DNA of 7,610 nt from Planctomycetota bacterium (GTDB lineage Bacteria > Planctomycetota > SBBH01 > JACQRN01), in NCBI GenBank assembly GCA_016206515.1, contig JACQRN010000258.1, positions 1 to 7,610 on the forward strand, written 5' to 3'. The notes under the pieces were generated by a model. The model did no database searches and was not told where the DNA came from. It was given only the letters and a program-made list of their open reading frames with translations. Positions 1 through 4,324 of this stretch are shown here, piece by piece. Both the position numbers and the translations under genes were made by a program. Positions within the stretch are counted from its first letter, which is position 1; every line of letters begins with the position of its first letter.

Positions 1-308
1 CTCTCGCGCGGGGGCTCGCCGCGTCGCGCGCGGCGCTGGTGCAGACCGCCGGCCCGTTCGCCGCCGATGCCCTGTTCGCGCGCGCCCGCGGGAACTACGA
101 CGGAATCCTCGCGATGTACCACGACCAGGGGTTGATCGGGGCGAAGCTCCTCGGCGGCTCCTCCACCGTCCACCTGACGCTCGGCCTCCCGTTCGTCCGC
201 ACCTCCCCCGACCACGGCACCGCCTTCGACATCGCCGGAAAGGGGGAGGCGGACCCGGCGTCGATGCGCTCGGCGTTGGAGTTGGCTGTGCGACTCGCGC
301 TCGTGTAG
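1..308 (+). CDS. pdxA: 4-hydroxythreonine-4-phosphate dehydrogenase, C-terminal part (5' end outside window)
   Basis: This is the last ~100 residues of PdxA, which oxidises 4-hydroxy-L-threonine 4-phosphate with NAD(P)+ in the DXP-dependent pathway to pyridoxine 5'-phosphate; it is a cytoplasmic, metal-dependent dimer. The frame is open from position 3 to the TAG at 306-308. Family signatures are visible in order: AMYHDQG, whose His is one of the metal-binding histidines of the family, then a TLGLPFVRTS stretch, then SPDHGTAFDIAGKG. The C-terminal helix ending in ALELAVRLALV matches the usual PdxA end, so the 3' end looks intact. A GTG at 39 could be mistaken for a start, but the conserved sequence runs straight through it from the window edge. 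The next gene begins 247 bases downstream behind its own promoter, so pdxA is probably the last gene of its own transcript. Confidence 0.95.
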   Translation, partial: LARGLAASRAALVQTAGPFAADALFARARGNYDGILAMYHDQGLIGAKLLGGSSTVHLTLGLPFVRTSPDHGTAFDIAGKGEADPASMRSALELAVRLALV

Positions 309-321
309 GAGTACTGTAGAG

Positions 322-477
322 CCGGTCCCAAAACCATTGCCCCCTGTCGTCCCGAGGAGCCAGCGAGTCGCGCCCGAGCGACGAGGGATCTGTGTTGATC
401 GATGGGGTGACAAACACAGGTCCCTCGGTCCGCGGAAACACCGCGGTCCTCGGGACGACAGGGGGGCGTGGGACCGG
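322..477. repeat. Outer 9-base inverted arms around repeat copy 1
   Basis: CCGGTCCCA at 322-330 is the exact reverse complement of TGGGACCGG at 469-477. These arms lie just outside the 19-base stem of the cloverleaf repeat, separated from it by 9 bases on the left and 3 on the right. Copy 2 lacks them. They may belong to an older or longer form of the element, or to an insertion target that was already palindromic. Confidence 0.6.
340..465. repeat. Palindromic repeat, copy 1, able to fold as a cloverleaf
   Basis: A perfect 19-base inverted repeat closes the element (340-358 with 447-465; arm core TGTCGTCCCGAGGA). Inside it lie three hairpins: H1, GTCGC 367-371 with GCGAC 378-382 around a 6-base loop; H2, GAGGGATCTGTGTT 383-396 with AACACAGGTCCCTC 413-426, 14 pairs with one T-G; and H3, CCGCGG 430-435 with CCGCGG 441-446 around AAACA. 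A second copy in the same orientation lies at 4188-4302, with about 8 substitutions and one single-base gap over ~115 bases. The element starts about 30 bases after the pdxA stop and ends about 55 bases before the promoter of the next operon. It codes for nothing credible. It resembles the dispersed palindromic (REP/BIME or MITE-like) repeats of many bacteria; whether it moves or acts as RNA cannot be told from one window. Confidence 0.9.
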
Positions 478-500
478 TTCGTGCGGTTGTTACGCGCGAG

Positions 501-517
501 AAAAAAGACGGAAAAAA
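501..517 (+). promoter_or_regulatory. Phased A-tracts (possible UP element / bent DNA)
   Basis: Two runs of six A, 501-506 and 512-517, start 11 bases apart, about one helical turn, directly upstream of the -35 box. In otherwise very GC-rich DNA this is a clear compositional break. A-tracts in this position commonly contact the RNA polymerase alpha C-terminal domain or bend the DNA. That role is inferred here. Confidence 0.5.
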
Positions 518-520
518 TGT

Positions 521-549
521 TTGACTAGTACACTACATTAGTATATCAC
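521..549 (+). promoter_or_regulatory. Probable sigma-70-type promoter of the GntR/ABC operon, likely giving a leaderless mRNA
   Basis: TTGACT (521-526; 5 of 6 to TTGACA) lies 17 bases before TATCAC (544-549; 4 of 6 to TATAAT). TATATC at 542-547 is an alternative -10 with a 15-base spacer. From the first -10, transcription would start near 556, which is the A of the ATG of the regulator gene. No purine-rich ribosome-binding sequence fits upstream: the only AGG (551-553) is two bases from the ATG. Both observations point to a leaderless transcript. No other promoter-like sequence is apparent in the gap. Confidence 0.6.
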
Positions 550-556
550 TAGGTCA
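522..556. promoter_or_regulatory. Dyad operator overlapping the promoter, candidate binding site of the GntR regulator
   Basis: TACACTA (529-535) and TAGTATA (539-545) form an inverted repeat with 6 of 7 positions matching around CAT. A second, outer pair, TGACTAGT (522-529) and ACTAGGTCA (548-556), is also inverted, with one extra base on the right. The dyad fills the space between -35 and -10 and reaches the start codon. YtrA-type GntR proteins usually repress their own operon from such AT-rich sites over the promoter. Assigning this site to the adjacent regulator is an inference. Confidence 0.5.
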
Positions 557-960
557 TGTTCCTCCCCGTCGATCCCTCCAGCGGCCTGCCGATCTACCGC
601 CAGATCGTCGATCAGGTCCGCCGCATGATCGCATCCGGCTCGCTCCACCCCGGGGAGAGGGTCCCCTCCGTCCGGGATCTGGCGACGACGCTTCAGATCA
701 ACCCCCTCACCGTCGGGAAGGCGTACGGGGAGATGGAGCGCGAGGGGGTCCTGGAGTCGCGGCGGGGTCTGGGGATGTTCGTGGCGGTCGGAAGGGCCGG
801 GGGCCGGGACGGGGAGGCGCGCCGCGAGAGCGTCCGCTCCTCCGCCGACCGCCTCGTCCTGGAGGCGGTCCAGGCGGGCCTGGCGCGTCGGGAGGCGTTC
901 GACCTCCTCGAGGAATCATGGAAGAGGCTGATGCAGGGAAAGGGAGGGAAGGGGTCATGA
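556..960 (+). CDS. GntR-family transcriptional regulator, YtrA subfamily
   Basis: A 134-residue DNA-binding protein, probably a repressor of its own operon. Residues ~11-78 form the GntR winged helix-turn-helix: IYRQIVDQVRRMIASG, then GERVPSVRDLA, the recognition region INPLTVGKAYGEMEREG, and the wing ending RRGLGMFVA. Only ~55 residues follow, mostly charged helices, as in the short YtrA subfamily; the large effector domains of FadR- or HutC-type regulators are absent. It is first in an operon with an ABC exporter, the usual setting for this subfamily, whose known members answer to cell-envelope stress or peptide antibiotics. The ATG at 556 is chosen because homology begins at once and the promoter leaves no room for an earlier start. 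The TGA (958-960) overlaps the ATG of the ATPase gene by four bases. The ligand, if any, cannot be read from the sequence. Confidence 0.92.
   Translation: MFLPVDPSSGLPIYRQIVDQVRRMIASGSLHPGERVPSVRDLATTLQINPLTVGKAYGEMEREGVLESRRGLGMFVAVGRAGGRDGEARRESVRSSADRLVLEAVQAGLARREAFDLLEESWKRLMQGKGGKGS
943..959 (+). promoter_or_regulatory. Ribosome-binding site setting the ABC ATPase start at 957
   Basis: GGAGG (943-947) in a purine-only stretch lies 9 bases before the ATG at 957. An in-frame ATG at 918 would add 13 charged residues with no family counterpart and has a poorer site, so 957 is preferred. Confidence 0.7.
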
Positions 961-1853
961 GCGATGTCGCGTTCCGGTTCGACAATGTCGTGAAGCGTTT
1001 CGGGAAGACCGAGGTTCTGCGCGGGTTCTCCCTGTCGGTCCCGCGCGGGAGCGTGGTCGGGTTCGTCGGGCGCAACGGCGCCGGGAAGACCACGGCGATC
1101 CGTTGCCTGATGGGGTTGCAGAAGCCGACCGAGGGGCGCGTGGAACTCCTCGGGTGCGACCCGTGGGATCTGGACGTCCCGACCAAGCGGAGGATCGGGT
1201 ACCTCTCCGAGACGGGGGTTCCGTTCCCCTGGGCGACCGCCGACGACCTGACCGGCCTGTGCGCCCCGCTCTATCCCGATTGGGATGCCGGCCTGGAGCG
1301 GAACCTTCTGGAGCGGTTCCAGATCGACCGGCGCAAGAAACTGCGCGCCCTGTCGCTCGGCCAGCAGCGCGCGGTGGGGTTGATGCTGGCGCTCTGCCCC
1401 CGCCCGGAGGTCCTGGTTCTCGACGAGCCGGCGGCGAACCTCGACGCGGTCGTGCGCCGCGGATTCCTGGAGCAGGTCCTCGCCCTGGTCGCCAAGGAGG
1501 GGCGAACCGTCTTCTTTTCCAGCCACATCCTGTCCGACGTCGAACGGGTCGCCGACCGCCTCGCCGTGATCCATGAGGGGCGCCTCCTGATGGACCGCCC
1601 CACCGACACCCTCAAGGAGTCGGTCCGGCGGCTGCGGCTGGTCTTCCTCGGGGAACCCCCGGAGGACCTGGCGATCCCGGGCGCCGTGCGCCTGCGCCGA
1701 GCCGGCCGCGAGGTTCTGGTCACGGTGGACGGGTACGCGCCGGGCATGGAGGACGCCCTCGCGCGCAGCACCGGCGCCCAGGTCCAGGCGCAGGCGGTCG
1801 GGTTGGAGGAGATGTTCATCGATCTGGTGGGGGATGGAGGGAGGGTGTCATGA
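957..1853 (+). CDS. ABC transporter ATP-binding protein (YtrB-like)
   Basis: A 298-residue ATPase that would power export through the ABC-2 type permeases downstream. Visible motifs: Walker A GRNGAGKTT (38-46), signature LSLGQQ (132-137, in place of LSGGQ), Walker B VLVLDEP with the catalytic Glu157, D-loop NLD (161-163) and H-loop His190 in FFSSHIL. The usual Q-loop glutamine is not obvious; the corresponding region reads IGYLSETG. The stretch LYPDWD (105-110) followed by KKLRALSLGQQ is typical of YtrB-like ATPases. A ~75-residue C-terminal extension after residue ~220 resembles the accessory domain of ABC-2 exporters. The start overlaps the regulator stop (ATGA, 957-960) and the end overlaps the next start (ATGA, 1850-1853), so translational coupling is likely. 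The substrate is unknown; lipid-like or peptide antibiotics are suggested only by family context. Confidence 0.93.
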   Translation: MSDVAFRFDNVVKRFGKTEVLRGFSLSVPRGSVVGFVGRNGAGKTTAIRCLMGLQKPTEGRVELLGCDPWDLDVPTKRRIGYLSETGVPFPWATADDLTGLCAPLYPDWDAGLERNLLERFQIDRRKKLRALSLGQQRAVGLMLALCPRPEVLVLDEPAANLDAVVRRGFLEQVLALVAKEGRTVFFSSHILSDVERVADRLAVIHEGRLLMDRPTDTLKESVRRLRLVFLGEPPEDLAIPGAVRLRRAGREVLVTVDGYAPGMEDALARSTGAQVQAQAVGLEEMFIDLVGDGGRVS

Positions 1854-2917
1854 ACGGACGAAAGGCGTTTGGAATCGGCCTGATCTCGGTCGGAGTGGTC
1901 GGCTTGGGGTGGCTGGGGGGGCGGATGTGGTGGGCGTCGGGGCGGGTCGCGGCTCTGGAGCGCGATCTGGCGGATGCGCGCGCCGCCGCCGCGCGAGATG
2001 TGGGCGTAGCGCGTTCCGAGGCCGCCGCGGCCCGCCAGGAGGCGGCGCGGCTGTCGGTCGACATCGCCCGCGCCGAGGCCGCCGAACGCGAGGCGCGCCA
2101 GGCCCTGACGGAGGCCCTTGCGGCGGCCACGCCGCCTCCTCCCGCCGTGGCGTCCGCATCAGCGGCGCAGCCGAGGGTGGGCGGGATGCGCGGGATGATG
2201 GGGATGGCCAAGGAGATGTGGGAGAACCCCGCCATGCGCGACCAGATGCGCGCGGGGGTGCGGATGCAGGTCGGGATGCTCTACGGGGATCTCCTGGGCG
2301 GCTGGGCTCTCGATCCGCAGTCGTGTACGGAGGTCACGGAACTTCTGACCGGCCGGATGCTGGGCAAGATGGAACTCGGGTTCCTCGTCATGGACGAGAA
2401 CGTCTCCGAGGACGAGATCCTGCGCCGGCAGGAGGAGGCGACGGCGCGCTCCCAGGAGGGGATGGCCGCGCGCCTCTCCTCGATGCAGATCGCCCAGGTG
2501 GATGCCTACGAGAGGGAGATCCCCCGCCACATGGCCGCGCGAGCGGTGGACCAGGAGATCGCTGGGCTCGGCCTGGACCCTGCGCAGAGGGAGACTGTGC
2601 GCGCAATCCTCCTGGAGGAGCGGATCGGATCCCAGGATGCCATGCAGACCCAGTTCGGCGGCGCGGGAGCCGGGATGAACCCGGCGCAGATGACGAGGGA
2701 ATCGATCCGCCAGGCTCGCGCGATGCTCGCCGGAGACGGTACCGGGCCCGCCATGGGGGATGCGCTCCGCGGCATGCAGGAATCGAACGAGCGCGCCCTG
2801 GAGCGCGTGCGGCCCGTCCTGACGTCGGAGCAGTTCGACCGGCTGAAGCGCCAACGTGACGCCGAGCAGCAGATGATGCAGATGGCGATGCGGATGTTTG
2901 ACGGGGGGGAAGAGTAG
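1850..2917 (+). CDS. Membrane-anchored coiled-coil protein with CpxP/Spy-like LTxxQ motifs and Met-rich patches
   Basis: A 355-residue protein that I cannot name. Layout: a positively charged N-terminus; a membrane helix at ~7-24, which should leave the rest outside the cytoplasm; an Ala/Glu/Arg-rich coiled coil at ~33-92; a TPPPP linker at 94-98; then a helical domain to the end. That domain seems duplicated: LDPQS (154) pairs with LSSMQ (209), and LDPAQ (242) with LTSEQ (324), a pattern like the LTxxQ motifs of CpxP/Spy-type periplasmic proteins. Methionines are concentrated: 9 in residues 113-143 and 5 in 342-349. A strong GGAGGGAGGG (1836-1845) precedes the ATG, which overlaps the ATPase stop. 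The next gene starts two bases after the stop. Its place between ATPase and permeases suggests a sensor or accessory part of the exporter. Metal binding through Met clusters is possible but unproven. Confidence 0.75.
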   Translation: MNGRKAFGIGLISVGVVGLGWLGGRMWWASGRVAALERDLADARAAAARDVGVARSEAAAARQEAARLSVDIARAEAAEREARQALTEALAAATPPPPAVASASAAQPRVGGMRGMMGMAKEMWENPAMRDQMRAGVRMQVGMLYGDLLGGWALDPQSCTEVTELLTGRMLGKMELGFLVMDENVSEDEILRRQEEATARSQEGMAARLSSMQIAQVDAYEREIPRHMAARAVDQEIAGLGLDPAQRETVRAILLEERIGSQDAMQTQFGGAGAGMNPAQMTRESIRQARAMLAGDGTGPAMGDALRGMQESNERALERVRPVLTSEQFDRLKRQRDAEQQMMQMAMRMFDGGEE

Positions 2918-2919
2918 CC

Positions 2920-3918
2920 GTGTCGATCCTGTCCCTCGCGCGGCTGAACCTGCGCTACCTATTTCTCGATGGTCAGACGCTCGGGCTCCTGGGGGTATTC
3001 GCGGGGCTGATTTTCCCCTTCTGGCTGTTCGGCATCGGCAACCCGCACGGCGCGGCAGGATCGCACATCGGCGCGTTGACCGGGGTATGCATGGGTCTCT
3101 TCGTGTTCCTGTCTCGCTGGAGACGGGAATCGCTGCGATCGTTCCTGCGCTGCTCGCCGGTCCCGTCCGCCTCGATCCGCCGCGGCGAGCTCATGGCCGA
3201 TCTTGGACTCGCGCTCCTGGGCGCAGCGCTCACGACCCCCGCGAACTCCGCCTGGGTCGGTGGTGTAGCCGCCCGCACGAGCCTCCTCATCCTCTGGGGG
3301 GGGCTCGTGGCGGTCCTGGTCGAGGACGCACGGTGGCGGTTGCTCCCCGCAATCTGCACGCTCTGCTTCGCCGTTTTCTTCGTGCCGTCGGTCGCCTTCC
3401 ACTGCATCGACGGCGCGGGAGCCGACACGATCGCCTACGGGGCGACCTGGGTTCTCGCGGCCGCTTGCGCGGCGGCTCTCGCCTGGGTTCTGCGTGATCG
3501 CCCCTTCGCGGAGACCCGCCGCGCCGCGCGCCGCGGGAGACGCCATGCAGGTGTTCACGTCCCGCATCCTGCCGGGCCGGACCCGCGGGCTACTTCGCTT
3601 CCTCCTGACTGGGAATTGGTTACTCGCGTTCTTGGCTGTTCCGACCGTCGCCTTTGCGTGCGTGATCTGTGTGGGGCCTATGAAGTCGAACTTCGTGTTC
3701 TGGGTTGCGATCGTGGCGATGAACGCCGCCTATGCTGCGACGATGAGTCTCAACACACGGGCGACGGAGTTCCTCCTGACCCGTCCTGTCTCGCGCCTCC
3801 GTTTGTACGCCGTATCGATATGGATCGCGATGATCTTCGCTCTGCTGACTCCCTTGTGCGGGATGATCGGGGCGTTGCGGCGTGGGGATTCTGCGTTGAT
3901 CTCCTCGTGGTTCGATAG
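2920..3918 (+). CDS. ABC-2 type permease 1, with an implausible out-of-frame C-terminal tail (lost stop or frameshift)
   Basis: The frame opens with GTG two bases after the preceding stop and behind a G-rich purine stretch. Residues 1-~199 form a six-helix integral membrane protein (helices at ~20-38, 50-66, 92-108, 118-135, 141-160, 168-191). FLRCSPVPSASI at 75-86 matches FLLTRPVSRLRL at the same position of permease 2, and LAWVLRDRPFAET (187-199) matches the very C-terminus of permease 2, so the family domain ends near base 3516. No stop follows: the frame runs on to the TAG at 3916-3918. The last ~130 residues are polar, rich in Arg, Asp and Cys, and overlap the clearly coding frame of permease 2. 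The tail is therefore probably not native. A lost stop codon, a frameshift that would join both halves into one ~421-residue permease, or a sequencing error are all possible. With the ATPase it would form an exporter. Confidence 0.7.
   Translation: MSILSLARLNLRYLFLDGQTLGLLGVFAGLIFPFWLFGIGNPHGAAGSHIGALTGVCMGLFVFLSRWRRESLRSFLRCSPVPSASIRRGELMADLGLALLGAALTTPANSAWVGGVAARTSLLILWGGLVAVLVEDARWRLLPAICTLCFAVFFVPSVAFHCIDGAGADTIAYGATWVLAAACAAALAWVLRDRPFAETRRAARRGRRHAGVHVPHPAGPDPRATSLPPDWELVTRVLGCSDRRLCVRDLCGAYEVELRVLGCDRGDERRLCCDDESQHTGDGVPPDPSCLAPPFVRRIDMDRDDLRSADSLVRDDRGVAAWGFCVDLLVVR
3535..3547 (+). promoter_or_regulatory. Ribosome-binding site setting the permease 2 start at 3545
   Basis: GGGAG (3535-3539) lies five bases before the ATG at 3545. 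The same frame is open from a GTG at 3494, but the extra 17 residues are Pro/Arg/Ala-rich with no counterpart in permease 1. The 3545 start also places the shared FL..(S/R)PV motif at nearly the same residue number in both permeases. Confidence 0.65.
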
Positions 3919-4183
3919 CCTCCTCCTCTCCGTGCTATGGGTTGTCGGATTCATGGGGCATGCGGCGCATCGCTTTATCGGATGCGCGGTGTCCGGCCGC
4001 GAGCGCCTGCGTGCGGCCGGTCGGGGACTCGGTTGGATGACCCTTCTGATGATCCCGGCCCTCCCTCTGTTCGATATCTTCGGGTGGCCCGGGCCCCCCG
4101 CGCACCCGGCGGTCCTGGTGGCGCTCATCGCATTGTGCGGTACCCTCTCCTGGCGGCGCCTGAACCGCTTCGAGGCGACATGA
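3545..4183 (+). CDS. ABC-2 type permease 2
   Basis: A 212-residue integral membrane protein with about six hydrophobic helices (~24-43, 50-68, 87-109, 122-141, 160-178, 188-203) and a basic loop carrying FLLTRPVSRLRLY (76-88), a motif typical of ABC-2/YtrC-like permease subunits. It is a diverged duplicate of the upstream permease: the motif sits at the same place and both end in a similar L(A/S)W...R.F.(E)T tail. Two such subunits with one ATPase type would make a heteromeric exporter. It is the last gene of the operon; its TGA (4181-4183) is followed four bases later by the second palindromic repeat. The local sequence is slightly less GC-rich than its neighbours, as is common for hydrophobic proteins. 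The transported substrate is unknown. Confidence 0.82.
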   Translation: MQVFTSRILPGRTRGLLRFLLTGNWLLAFLAVPTVAFACVICVGPMKSNFVFWVAIVAMNAAYAATMSLNTRATEFLLTRPVSRLRLYAVSIWIAMIFALLTPLCGMIGALRRGDSALISSWFDSLLLSVLWVVGFMGHAAHRFIGCAVSGRERLRAAGRGLGWMTLLMIPALPLFDIFGWPGPPAHPAVLVALIALCGTLSWRRLNRFEAT

Positions 4184-4187
4184 CTTG

Positions 4188-4302
4188 TGTCGTCCCGAGG
4201 AGCCAGCGAATTGCGCCCGAGCGACGAGGGATCTATGTTCATCGATGGAGCGCAAACACAGGTCCCTCGGTCCGCGGAAACATCGCGGCCCTCGGGACGA
4301 CG
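4188..4302. repeat. Palindromic repeat, copy 2, between converging operons
   Basis: A direct-orientation copy of the element at 340-465. The closing stem is GTCGTCCCGAGG 4189-4200 with CCTCGGGACGAC 4290-4301. H1 is TTGC 4211-4214 with GCGA 4221-4224; H2 is 4226-4239 with 4255-4268; H3 is CCGCGG 4272-4277 with TCGCGG 4283-4288. Several differences from copy 1 keep pairing through G-T pairs (in H1 and H3); others, such as A4235 in H2 and C4289 next to the closing stem, break one pair. A run of nine G (4302-4310) follows. It starts four bases after the permease stop and ends ~22 bases before the end of the opposing gene, so any RNA hairpin would form at the 3' end of both operons. There is no T-run on either side, so it is not a standard intrinsic terminator. 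Confidence 0.9.
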
Positions 4303-4324
4303 GGGGGGGGTGGCCCGAAGCGAT

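Noticed and set aside
340..465. tRNA or tRNA-like gene, because of the cloverleaf shape.
   Set aside because: Stem lengths are wrong (19, 5, 14 and 6 pairs), and there is no T-loop GGTTCGA-type sequence, no anticodon-arm layout and no CCA end.
337..528. Short open frame over repeat copy 1, and similar ones over copy 2 (4187-4469).
   Set aside because: Most of the translation comes from the palindromic repeat; the differences between copies, including a single-base gap, do not preserve a reading frame.
693..2859. Open frames antisense to, or out of frame with, the regulator, ATPase and coiled-coil genes (e.g. 693-1574 on -, 1834-2859 on +).
   Set aside because: They overlap strongly supported genes and have no recognisable motif or membrane pattern.
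2898..3497. Alternative open frame across permease 1 ending close to the permease 2 start.
   Set aside because: Its spacing is attractive, but the translation is Arg/Gly/Pro-rich without membrane helices, whereas the frame from 2920 gives a six-helix protein resembling permease 2.
3494..3544. Earlier GTG start for permease 2 at 3494.
   Set aside because: The 17 added residues are Pro/Arg/Ala-rich with no counterpart in the paralogue, and the ATG at 3545 has a well-placed GGGAG.
4188..4310. Rho-independent terminator formed by the repeat.
   Set aside because: The hairpins are strong, but no T-run follows on either strand; the + side is followed by nine G. A non-standard 3'-end role remains open and is listed as a finding.
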